A DNA stretch of 59,917 nt from Burkholderiales bacterium. Lineage in GTDB: Bacteria > Pseudomonadota > Gammaproteobacteria > Burkholderiales > Burkholderiaceae_C. Below are positions 44,544-52,164 of the stretch, one piece after another. How positions within the stretch are numbered: the first letter of the stretch is position 1; each line of letters opens with the position of its first letter. The notes below the pieces were generated by a model. That model was not told the DNA's origin. It worked only from the letters and a program-made list of their open reading frames with translations, and searched no databases. The position numbers were made by a program, and so were the translations under genes. The stretch lies in contig JAPLPK010000007.1 in NCBI GenBank assembly GCA_026400275.1, positions 1 to 59,917 on the forward strand. The letters are read 5' to 3'.

Positions 44544-45761
44544 TTAGCGCAGGTTCACCAAGGTGGACATCACCTGGTCCTGGGTCTTGATGGTTTGTGC
44601 ATTGGCCTGGTAGGCGCGCTGGGCGGTCATCATGTTGACCAGTTCCTTGGTCAGGTCCACGTTGGAGTCTTCCAGGGCGCCGGCACGCAGAGAGCCCAGG
44701 TTGCCGCTGCCGGGTACACCTTTGGCCGATGGGTCACCGCTGGACGGTGTGGCACGCCAGAAATTGCTGCCAATCGGTGCCAGGCCCTGCACATTCGTAA
44801 AGGTGGCCAGCTGGATTTGTCCAGCAGCCAGTGCCTTGCCATTGGAGTAGGTGCCCTGAACGATACCGCTCGTGTCGATGGTGATGGCGGTCAGCGTGCC
44901 GGGAGCCTGGCCGTTCTGGGTGGCAGTATTCACGGCGAATTTTGAGCCGTATTGGGTGGACCCATTGACATCCAGTGTGGCCGTCACCGTGCCGCCGGTG
45001 GCCGTTGGCAGCGTGAGGCTGGTCAGACTGGGTGAGATCGGGTTGCCGTTAACGTCATAGGTCAAGGTACCTTGTTTGGTCACTGTGCCACCGTTTACGC
45101 TGGCGTAGACGTCCCAGGTGTTGGCTGCGGTTTTGGTGAAATACATGCTCACCGGTATTTCCGCACCTTGGGCGTTGTAGGTGGTGATGGACGTGCCATA
45201 GGTTTGCAGCACCGGCACCAGCGCGGCGGGCGGTGGGCCACCGGTGGCCACGGCGGCGGATGCATCCAGGTTGAAGCCCAGTGTGATCGCCGATGTGGCG
45301 ACTGCTGGGATTTCGCCGCCGGTGGGCAGTGTCAATGGGCCTATGGCGCCGCCGGTCGGAATGGTGCCGTCGGCGGCTGCGGTGAGTCCCAAAAGGTGGG
45401 CGCCATCATTGGTGATGATCTCACCGGATTTATTCAGCTTGAATGCGCCGTCCCGGCCATATGCCGTGCTGCCGTCGGTCAGTTGCAGCTGGAAGAAGCC
45501 GTTGCCGTTGATGGCTACGTCCAGCGAGTTGCCGGTGACGCTGATGTTGCCCTGGGTGAATTGCTGTGAGATGGTCTGCACTTCGACTCCGAGGCCCTTG
45601 CTCACACCGCCGGTACTACCCAAGGAAGAGGCGTACAGCTCCGCAAATTCGGCGCGCGAGGCTTTCATGCCGGTGGTGTTGGCGTTGGCGATGTTGTGGC
45701 CAATCACGTCCAGGTTTTGGCTGGAGGCGTTCAAGCCGGAAAGGCCTTGTTGAAAGCTCAT
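44544..45761 (-). CDS. flgE: Flagellar hook protein FlgE
   Basis: The product is 405 aa; the start MSFQQGLSGLNASSQNLD was chosen over a longer frame that runs into flgD DNA. It has the hook N-terminus (HNIANANTTGMKASRAEF), a variable middle rich in Gly/Thr (about 150-320) and the C-terminus VDLTKELVNMMTAQRAYQAN. It polymerises under the FlgD cap into the hook. Confidence 0.94.
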   Translation of the reverse strand: MSFQQGLSGLNASSQNLDVIGHNIANANTTGMKASRAEFAELYASSLGSTGGVSKGLGVEVQTISQQFTQGNISVTGNSLDVAINGNGFFQLQLTDGSTAYGRDGAFKLNKSGEIITNDGAHLLGLTAAADGTIPTGGAIGPLTLPTGGEIPAVATSAITLGFNLDASAAVATGGPPPAALVPVLQTYGTSITTYNAQGAEIPVSMYFTKTAANTWDVYASVNGGTVTKQGTLTYDVNGNPISPSLTSLTLPTATGGTVTATLDVNGSTQYGSKFAVNTATQNGQAPGTLTAITIDTSGIVQGTYSNGKALAAGQIQLATFTNVQGLAPIGSNFWRATPSSGDPSAKGVPGSGNLGSLRAGALEDSNVDLTKELVNMMTAQRAYQANAQTIKTQDQVMSTLVNLR

Positions 45762-45799
45762 GGAGTGCTCCTGAAAGTACGGTGAGAGAGGGGCTGGAT

Positions 45800-46453
45800 T
45801 TACAGAATGGCTTTGACGTTGGCGTATGCCACCGACGATCCGTTTTGCAGCTGCAGATTCAGAACGTTGTTGTCGTTGCTGACGGCCACCACCTTGTTGC
45901 GTTGCAGTGAGGTGGTGGGCACGGCGGTTCCGCCATTGGTGGCCGTGACCTTGAAGCTCAGGTCGCCGGAGCCTGTGTAGGCCGAGGCATCCCATGTGAA
46001 GGATTGACGACCCTTTTCTTGGGCGCCCAGGTTGACGGTTCCCAGCACGGTTCCGCCGGCGGTGCTGACTTGCACCTTCACCGCATCGGCGTTAGCGCTC
46101 AGATCGAACGAGCCTTTGCCAACGCCATCCACGATATCCAGTGTGGAGCCCTCGGTGAGTACGTCATGGCCGATGGTGGCGCTGCCCTGCAGGGATTGCA
46201 GCGCCGCGATTTGCGTAGCCATGCTTTTCATGGTGTCGTTCAGCGTCTGTATGCCCGACACGGTGTTGATCTGCGCCAGTTGACTGGTCATCTGCGCGTT
46301 GTCCATGGGGTTCATGGGATCCTGGTTGTTCAGCTGGGCGACCAGAAGTTTCAGGAACCGGTCTTCGGAAGCAGCTGCCGTCGTGCTGTTGCTGCCGGAC
46401 GTGGATGTTCCTGCGATGGAGCTGCTGACGGAGTTGATGGTGGAGTAATCCAT
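45800..46453 (-). CDS. flgD: Hook cap protein FlgD
   Basis: The product is 217 aa. N-terminal DRFLKLLVAQLNNQDPMNPM is the FlgD signature (about 32-51). After it come the FlgD Ig/Tudor-like domains (GKGSFDLSANADAVKVQVST, then DASAYTGSGDLSFKV). It caps the growing hook. The N-terminal 30 residues are serine/threonine-rich and disordered. Confidence 0.93.
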   Translation of the reverse strand: MDYSTINSVSSSIAGTSTSGSNSTTAAASEDRFLKLLVAQLNNQDPMNPMDNAQMTSQLAQINTVSGIQTLNDTMKSMATQIAALQSLQGSATIGHDVLTEGSTLDIVDGVGKGSFDLSANADAVKVQVSTAGGTVLGTVNLGAQEKGRQSFTWDASAYTGSGDLSFKVTATNGGTAVPTTSLQRNKVVAVSNDNNVLNLQLQNGSSVAYANVKAIL

Positions 46454-46474
46454 GGCAGGGCTTCCTGAAAAAAA

Positions 46475-46879
46475 TTATTGACCCATCTGCAGTGTTTTGA
46501 GCAGCAGGGTTTTGGCCGTGTTCATGACTTCGACGTTGTTCTGGTACGAGCGTGAAGCGGAAATCATGTTCACCATTTCGTCCACAGCGTTCACGTTGGA
46601 GTGGGTGACATAGCCGTCTGCGTCGGCCAAGGGGCTGGTCGGGTCCAGCACCTTGCGACCGGGTTGTTGGCTTTCCGTAATTTCTTTTACCTTGACGCCC
46701 GCAGCGCTTTCGGCGCCCATCAGCGTGGTTTGGAAAACCACCTGGCGCGCTTTGTACGGCTGCTGGTCTGGCCCGGCCACTGCGTCCACGTTGGCCAGAT
46801 TACTGGCCACCACGTTAAGGCGCTGTGACTGTGCGCTGATGGCGCTGCCAGAGACATTGAATATGGAAAACATGGACAT
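46475..46879 (-). CDS. flgC: Proximal rod protein FlgC
   Basis: The product is 134 aa, MSMFSIFNVSGSAISAQSQR, with ASNLANVDAVAGPDQQPYKA and the C-terminal VNMISASRSYQNNVEVMNTA typical of FlgC. It is a proximal rod subunit between flgB and flgD. Confidence 0.94.
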   Translation of the reverse strand: MSMFSIFNVSGSAISAQSQRLNVVASNLANVDAVAGPDQQPYKARQVVFQTTLMGAESAAGVKVKEITESQQPGRKVLDPTSPLADADGYVTHSNVNAVDEMVNMISASRSYQNNVEVMNTAKTLLLKTLQMGQ

Positions 46880-46906
46880 GCGTCACTCCTTGAGGGCGGC
46901 CTGGGC

Positions 46907-47320
46907 TTATTGCCCCGTGATGGCGCTGAGCATGGTTTTGGCCTGCCCGTTGATGAAGCGCAGCGTGGCTTCGTAGCGAACCGAGTTGTCTACAAAGTTG
47001 GCCCGTTCGCGGTCCAGATCTACTGTGTTGTTGTCAAGGTTAGGTTGACTTTGCACGCTGTAGCCAAGTTTCTGACCTCCACCAATGGTGCTGTCGCTCA
47101 ACTCCGGCATGCTCATGTGCCTGGCGTCGGTTTTGCTGCCCGCAACCAAACCGGGGCTGGATGTGGCCGCTTCCATGGCGTCTTTGAACTTGAAGTCGCG
47201 CGCCACATAGCCGGGTGTGTCTACGTTGGCGATATTGCTGGCGATGGCGCGCTGGCGCTCAGCGCGCAGCACCAATGCCTTGCTCTGGAAATCAAGCCCA
47301 CCCACCATTTTGTCCAACAT
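46907..47320 (-). CDS. flgB: Proximal rod protein FlgB
   Basis: The product is 137 aa, starting MLDKMVGGLDFQSKALVLRA; 11 upstream codons to 47353 are not typical of the family. SNIANVDTPGYVARDFKFKD and the C-terminal RYEATLRFINGQAKTM match FlgB. It is the first gene of the minus-strand flg operon; the promoter must lie in the 222-base gap toward flgA. Confidence 0.93.
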   Translation of the reverse strand: MLDKMVGGLDFQSKALVLRAERQRAIASNIANVDTPGYVARDFKFKDAMEAATSSPGLVAGSKTDARHMSMPELSDSTIGGGQKLGYSVQSQPNLDNNTVDLDRERANFVDNSVRYEATLRFINGQAKTMLSAITGQ

Positions 47321-47542
47321 GCGACACCTCGCGTTTTCGCTAGTTCGAGACATCCGGTGCCATCCCGGCTCTCGCGTTGGGCAAATTATTAAAAAACTTG
47401 AGCTTTTTGAGCCCTGGAAGAAGCGGGTGATTTCTGCCCAGTTCCCGGCTTTGTCTAGGAGTGTGTTTGCCTATAGTTCCGCAAGTTGCGGACCGAATCA
47501 GCGTGGTTTTCCGCGTGAGGCCAGTCGGGGCATGGAGGTGTT
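47321..47542. other. Divergent flgB/flgA control region
   Basis: The 222-base gap serves two divergent flagellar operons. It has an AT-rich stretch (AAATTATTAAAAAACTTGAG near 47384-47403), and flgA has GGAGG five bases before its ATG. I find no convincing sigma-54 or sigma-28 promoter, so FlhDC/sigma-70 control is the likely mode. Confidence 0.4.
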
Positions 47543-48280
47543 ATGCAGTTTCTTTATTCCCTCAGGGGCGTGCGCCGTGGCGCCGGCGTCGCTGTGGTGG
47601 CCTTGTTGTTGTCCACAGGGGCCGAAGCCCAGGTGGAGTCAGAAGCGCTGACCCTGGGGCAGCGCTGGGTGGAGTCGGCCGTCGCCCAAGTGCCAAGCGA
47701 TGTGCCCGGGGGCGGTACGCCGTTACGCATGGAAGTGGTGGTGGGCGCGCTGGACACACGCTTGCGTTTGGCGCCGTGCGCCAAGGTTGAGCCTTACATT
47801 CCTGCTGGTACCCGCTTGTGGGGGAAAAGCCGCATAGGTCTGCGCTGCGTGGACGGCGCTGCACGCTGGAATGTCTTTTTGCCTGTAACCGTGAAGGCTT
47901 TCGGCCCGGCCTGGATAGCTAAATCGAATGTCAATGCAGGCGCCGTGCTGACGATGGCAGACGCCATGGCCGCGGAAGTGGACTGGGCGGATGATGTTTC
48001 GCCGGTTGTGGCCCTGCCGGAGCAGTGGGTGGGGCAGATCGCAACGCGCTCCTGGGGTGCCGGGCAGGCAATACGCCAATCTATGCTAAAGCCAGCCCAG
48101 GTGTTCCAGGCTGGGACGCAGATCCGGGTTGTGGCCCAGGGCACGGGTTTTCAGGTAACTTCGGATGGCCAGGCCATGACGGCAGGTGTGGTGGGCCAGG
48201 TCGCACGGGTGCGCATGGATAGCGGGCGTGTCATGTCTGGAATGGTGCTGGATGCCCGTACCGTCCGGATTGAAATGTAA
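47543..48280 (+). CDS. flgA: P-ring assembly chaperone FlgA
   Basis: The product is 245 aa with a signal peptide (MQFLYSLRGVRRGAGVAVVA, cut near AEAQ at about 30). SAF-like C-terminal part: WVGQIATRSWGAGQAIRQSM, then GQVARVRMDSGRVMSGMV. It is a periplasmic chaperone for FlgI. It is divergent from flgB, and flgM follows with its own promoter. Confidence 0.93.
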   Translation: MQFLYSLRGVRRGAGVAVVALLLSTGAEAQVESEALTLGQRWVESAVAQVPSDVPGGGTPLRMEVVVGALDTRLRLAPCAKVEPYIPAGTRLWGKSRIGLRCVDGAARWNVFLPVTVKAFGPAWIAKSNVNAGAVLTMADAMAAEVDWADDVSPVVALPEQWVGQIATRSWGAGQAIRQSMLKPAQVFQAGTQIRVVAQGTGFQVTSDGQAMTAGVVGQVARVRMDSGRVMSGMVLDARTVRIEM

Positions 48281-48319
48281 CAAGATCAGCTTTTTTACGC
48301 CAACGACTGTTTTTAGGGC

Positions 48320-48346
48320 TAAAGATTATGCGGATTCTGCCGAAAC
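48320..48346 (+). promoter_or_regulatory. Sigma-28 (FliA) promoter of flgM
   Basis: TAAA-N15-GCCGAAAC matches TAAA-N15-GCCGATAA with exact spacing and six of eight -10 bases. It ends 42 bases before the flgM ATG. flgM as a late-class gene is under FliA in other bacteria. Confidence 0.75.
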
Positions 48347-48388
48347 CATTGCTACGATGCTTCACGTTTGAGGCGGTTGGAGAGTGTG

Positions 48389-48715
48389 ATGAAAATTGGA
48401 ACAGGACAAGAGCTACCGGGAGCGGTTGGTTCTGCCAGCCTCAAAAAGGCCGAGCAGGACAAAAGCGCTGCGCCCGCCAGCATTGCGCAGCAGAGCGCCC
48501 AGACGGCGCCCTCGACAGGCGCCTCCGTGTCCGTTTCCACCTTGGCTCGCACCCTGGAAACAGCCGACCGGGGCGTCAGCTCCGACTTCGACAGCAAGAA
48601 GGTGGCCGAGCTGCGAGCTGCCATCAAGGACGGTACCTTCAAGGTCAATCCGGAGGCAATTGCCGGCAAATTGCTTTCCAACGCCCAGGAAATGCTGAGC
48701 GTCACCTCCAAGTAA
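48389..48715 (+). CDS. flgM: Anti-sigma-28 factor FlgM
   Basis: The product is 108 aa, starting MKIGTGQELPGAVGSASLKK. The disordered N-terminal half and the helix DFDSKKVAELRAAIKDGTFK, then NPEAIAGKLL, are the FliA-binding part. It holds FliA inactive until it is exported through the finished hook. The upstream sigma-28 promoter gives feedback control. flgN follows 37 bases later. Confidence 0.93.
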   Translation: MKIGTGQELPGAVGSASLKKAEQDKSAAPASIAQQSAQTAPSTGASVSVSTLARTLETADRGVSSDFDSKKVAELRAAIKDGTFKVNPEAIAGKLLSNAQEMLSVTSK

Positions 48716-48752
48716 GCGCATATTTGCTGTCTTCTCACCTGGGGCAATAGCC

Positions 48753-49136
48753 ATGTTTGCATCCCGTTTGGAAAACAGTTTGTCCCAGGTTGAGCAGTTG
48801 CTGGGAGATGTTTCTGCCGCACTGCTGTCTGGCGAACCCCTGGTTTTGGAGTCCACCAGCTCTGCCTTGAGACAGGCTGTGGCGGGGTTGTCTGGTTTGT
48901 TGCAAGGTCCTGCGGCTTCAGCCCGACTAGACCAGGCGCTGCGCCAACGGCTGGAGCGGGTCTCGCTTACGCTGTCCCAGCAGCGCTCTAATTTATTGCG
49001 ACGGGCTGTCGTGGTGGACCGGGCTCTGGCTGCGGTGTTGCCCCAGGCTGCACAAGCGCAGACCTACGGCAACGGCGCAAAGACATCGACTTATCGAGGC
49101 GGTGCGGCCCGCATATACGCGGCCATGGCGACCTGA
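48753..49136 (+). CDS. flgN: Export chaperone FlgN
   Basis: The product is 127 aa, MFASRLENSLSQVEQLLGDV. All-helical, small, with leucine-rich heptads, as in FlgN chaperones for FlgK and FlgL. Sequence conservation in this family is low; the position after flgM and before fliA supports the call. It ends before a strong bidirectional terminator. Confidence 0.85.
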   Translation: MFASRLENSLSQVEQLLGDVSAALLSGEPLVLESTSSALRQAVAGLSGLLQGPAASARLDQALRQRLERVSLTLSQQRSNLLRRAVVVDRALAAVLPQAAQAQTYGNGAKTSTYRGGAARIYAAMAT

Positions 49137-49153
49137 GTGCTTCTTGACCCCGA

Positions 49154-49185
49154 CAAAAAAGCCGCCCTGATGGAGCGGCTTTTTT
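49154..49185. terminator. Bidirectional terminator between flgN and fliA
   Basis: AAAAAAGCCGC and GCGGCTTTTTT flank a short loop, giving an A-run/T-run hairpin that can stop transcription from both convergent operons. Confidence 0.9.
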
Positions 49186-49209
49186 CATGGAACCCACAGA
49201 TAGCAAGCT

Positions 49210-49926
49210 CTAATGGCTGCGCATTTTGGCCCGCAGTCGGGCAATTGACTGGCTGTGCAGCTGGCAAACGCGAGACTCCGTGATCTCCAGCACCGCAGCG
49301 ATTTCCTTCAAATTCAGATCGCTTTCGTAATACATGCTCATGATGTATTGCTCGCGTTCTGGCAGTGTCTTGATGGCTTCTACCAGCGATTCGCGCAGTC
49401 GGTGATCACGCAACAAGTGCAAGGGGTCTGCCGTCTCATCTGCCACGTGGCGGTCTAGGAAGCCGGCTTCGTCGTCCCCCCCGCCCGTCATATCTTCCAG
49501 GTAGATCAGTTGGGTGCCCCGCACCTTGCCCAGCAGGCTCTGGTATTCGGGTAGCGAGAGTTCTAGCTCGGCCGCAATTTCGGATTCCATGGGTCCACGC
49601 CCCAGCTTTTGCTCCAGCTTTTGAACTGCCCGTTCAATGTCTTTTTGACTTTTGCGAGAGCCGCGGGACATCCAGTCGCTATCGCGGAGTTCATCAATCA
49701 TGGCGCCGCGTATACGCTGCGTGGCAAAGGTCTCAAACTGCACGCCCTGGGCGACTTCGTAGCGTGTCAATGCCTCCGACAAGCCGATCATGCCAACCTG
49801 TATCAGGTCGTCGAGTTCGATATTCGGTGGCAGCTTGGCAATCATGTGGTGCGCCAGCCGCCGAACCAGGGGCACGTACTGGCGAATCATGTGTTCGCGG
49901 TCCATGTGACCTTTGGCCGTATACAT
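49210..49926 (-). CDS. fliA: Flagellar sigma-28 factor FliA
   Basis: The product is 238 aa, starting MYTAKGHMDREHMIRQY. Sigma region 2 (VPLVRRLAHHMIAKLPPNIE, then DLIQVGMIGLSEALTRYE), region 3 and region 4 (LPEREQYIMSMYYESDLNLK, then ITESRVCQLHSQSI) are complete. It directs late flagellar promoters and is held by FlgM. Its ATG overlaps the preceding gene's stop (TGATG). The frame extends to 50124 inside that gene, but the shorter start is canonical. Confidence 0.95.
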   Translation of the reverse strand: MYTAKGHMDREHMIRQYVPLVRRLAHHMIAKLPPNIELDDLIQVGMIGLSEALTRYEVAQGVQFETFATQRIRGAMIDELRDSDWMSRGSRKSQKDIERAVQKLEQKLGRGPMESEIAAELELSLPEYQSLLGKVRGTQLIYLEDMTGGGDDEAGFLDRHVADETADPLHLLRDHRLRESLVEAIKTLPEREQYIMSMYYESDLNLKEIAAVLEITESRVCQLHSQSIARLRAKMRSH

Positions 49927-50726
49927 CAGCGGGCCCCCATGACGGAGATGCCTGAAACCCATGTTTTGTGGTGCGTTGCCGTGGACGCACCTTGTACGAC
50001 CGGGGCGGCATTGGCCATGAGGCGCAGCACGAGGCTGCGGGCATCGTCCCACACGGGTTTGTGCTGCTGGAAGGAGCGCACCGTCATGAACTCGGTATTG
50101 CAGCCCAGGTATATCCGAGCGCATTTTTGCAGCACCCGGCCCGTGGTTCTTGCCAGGTTTTCTGCGCGTTGTATGGGAGAGGTTATGACCGGCACAATAA
50201 TGGGTAACTGCCGCGCTTGCAGCAACAGATTCTTGATATTTTTATAGGCTTCCAGCACCGATTCTCTCAGTGATGTGACCGCCAAAAGGGGGCGCACCTC
50301 GCTATTTATCAGTAGCGAGGTCAACAAGTGAGCACTCCCGTAGAGTACGACGACGTCGCAGTTGCGAAACAAGTGGCCCAATGGCTGCAAAGGCATGGGG
50401 TGGTCCTGGCTGGCAAGCTGTGCCAGGCGACTCAACCCTCGCCGGGCTGGCACGATGTGCAGCGGCATCACGGGAGCCGGTGCGTCCTCTAGCCAGTGTG
50501 CGCTATCCAGCAGGTTCTGTAAACCGGGGTTGTCTTCCGACTCCTGGGTCGTGGCGTCCAGCACGGTCACGCGGTATTGCAACTCTTGTAAAGCGCCACA
50601 AACTTGCCACAGAAGTGGCAGTTCGGTGGACACATCTCCCTGGCTGACCATGGCGATCACGCTCCAAGCGGCTTTGGGTATCCATCGCCGTAAGCTTTCG
50701 CCTTGGTCGGCGCAGGATTCAAGCAT
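49926..50726 (-). CDS. MinD/FlhG-position protein without a Walker A motif
   Basis: The product is 266 aa, between flhF and fliA where FlhG (FleN/YlxH) usually lies. The core VIAMVSQGDVSTELPLLWQV aligns with the first strand and loop of MinD-type ATPases, but the KGGVGKT motif is replaced (SQGDVST), so ATP binding is doubtful. The following VTVLDATTQ fits the position of the LLDAD strand. The rest (CDVVVLYGSAHLL, LLLQARQLPIIVPVITSP) is consistent with a decayed MinD fold. It overlaps flhF by 8 bases and fliA by one. It may be an FlhF partner that works without ATP, or a different regulator. Confidence 0.8.
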   Translation of the reverse strand: MLESCADQGESLRRWIPKAAWSVIAMVSQGDVSTELPLLWQVCGALQELQYRVTVLDATTQESEDNPGLQNLLDSAHWLEDAPAPVMPLHIVPARRGLSRLAQLASQDHPMPLQPLGHLFRNCDVVVLYGSAHLLTSLLINSEVRPLLAVTSLRESVLEAYKNIKNLLLQARQLPIIVPVITSPIQRAENLARTTGRVLQKCARIYLGCNTEFMTVRSFQQHKPVWDDARSLVLRLMANAAPVVQGASTATHHKTWVSGISVMGAR

Positions 50727-52164
50727 GTACCCGTTCCTTGCGGTCAGGTTCGGGCTGGCCGGGCGAGAAGAAGAAGTTCAGGTCCAGCGCCTTGGGGTCG
50801 AATGCCGATTTGCTTGACGAGCGCATGGATGCGCGCACCAGCTTTTTGGCGTCGGCGGCTTCCCAGTCTTCCGGCACGCGTTGTCCGTTGCACACACCGC
50901 GCAGCACCAACTGGTGGCGGATGATGGCGTCCAGCGCAGGGCCCAATTTGGCGGCTTCGTCTACCTTGGACAGAATGGCTTGCTGTATTCCACGGGTCTT
51001 GAAGGAGGTGAGCACCTCGTCCAGCGTGTCTCCATGGCCGCCGGCGTTCACCACCAGCAGGCGGTTCACGCCTGGCAGATCCAGTACGTCCAGCATGTCA
51101 CGCTTGCGTGGGTCTCTGGGGGCCAACCCCGTGGTATCGATAAGCACCATTTTCTTGTTGCTCAGCAAACCAAGCAGATCCTGCAAGGCGGCGCGGTCAT
51201 GGGCCAGGTGGGCTACTACGCCCAGCATGCGCCCGTAAGCCCGCAATTGCTCATGGGCGGCGATCCGGTAGGTGTCGAGGGTGATCAGCCCAACGCTATT
51301 GGTGCCGTACATGCGCACGCATTGCGCTGCGAGCTTGGCTGCGGTGGTGGTTTTGCCCACACCTGTGGCGCCCACCAGTGCATAGACGCCACCTTCCTGC
51401 ACCATGGACTGGGCACCTGCGTCGGTGTGCAAATTGCGCTCCAGTACATCCATCAACCAGCGAACGGCTTCTGCTGCGGTGGCTTCTTCGGGCAGGCGCT
51501 CAATAACGGCCCGCGCCAAGGTGGGGGAGTAGCCCGCCCGGATGAGCTTGAGCATCAGGTTCGACTGGATCGGATCGCTGTTGGCCTTGCCTAACCAGGC
51601 CATGGTGTTGAAGCGCTCTTCAATAAGGTCTTTCATGGACTGCAACTCGTCCACGATACCTTTGGAGTTGATGACGGCGGATGCCTGGCTTGCTTTGGGT
51701 TTGCTAAATCCAGGTGTCGCCAGGGGGAGCGCATGGTTGGCTCGGGGAGGTGGTGCCGCAGGCTTGGGCTTCTCAGTGGGGATGCGATGGGCTGACTTGG
51801 GAGGCAGGCCTTCGTCGTTGGGGCCGCTAACGGTTTCATGGCGGCGGCGCAGCATGCGCTCGCGCACATAGTCTTGGAACGACAGCGTGCTCATCGCCAG
51901 CTGTTCTGTGTCTTCCTGCACCGGGATTTGCGCCATGGCCTGCGTTGCGGCGGAGTTGGCTGCGGCCGGCATATTTTGGGCGGGCCGGCCTAAAGACTCT
52001 GCCACCTTGTCCAGTGCAGACAAGGCGTCCTCGGCGGTTGCCACCACTTCCACGCCGGTGGGCGTAGGGCGGTTTGACAGTATGAGTGTGCCGTCCCCAA
52101 AGACTGCACGGGCCTTGGCCAATGCTTCGCGAGATGTTGCAGCGTGAAAGCGTTGGATGTTCAT
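50719..52164 (-). CDS. flhF: Flagellar GTPase FlhF
   Basis: The product is 481 aa. An N-terminal basic/variable domain (MNIQRFHAATSREALAKARA) and a proline-rich middle are followed by a helical N domain and an SRP-type G domain: GATGVGKTTTAAKLA (G1), ITLDTYRIAAHEQLRAYGRM, DTTGLAPRD (G3) and LSKVDEAAKLG (G4). It sets the site and number of flagella. It overlaps flhA by four bases. With the Walker-less FlhG-like neighbour, control of FlhF may differ from the Vibrio/Pseudomonas model. Confidence 0.93.
   Translation of the reverse strand: MNIQRFHAATSREALAKARAVFGDGTLILSNRPTPTGVEVVATAEDALSALDKVAESLGRPAQNMPAAANSAATQAMAQIPVQEDTEQLAMSTLSFQDYVRERMLRRRHETVSGPNDEGLPPKSAHRIPTEKPKPAAPPPRANHALPLATPGFSKPKASQASAVINSKGIVDELQSMKDLIEERFNTMAWLGKANSDPIQSNLMLKLIRAGYSPTLARAVIERLPEEATAAEAVRWLMDVLERNLHTDAGAQSMVQEGGVYALVGATGVGKTTTAAKLAAQCVRMYGTNSVGLITLDTYRIAAHEQLRAYGRMLGVVAHLAHDRAALQDLLGLLSNKKMVLIDTTGLAPRDPRKRDMLDVLDLPGVNRLLVVNAGGHGDTLDEVLTSFKTRGIQQAILSKVDEAAKLGPALDAIIRHQLVLRGVCNGQRVPEDWEAADAKKLVRASMRSSSKSAFDPKALDLNFFFSPGQPEPDRKERVHA

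Noticed and set aside
47340-47400. TGGCAC upstream of flgB as a sigma-54 promoter
   Set aside because: The GC element is missing at the required spacing.
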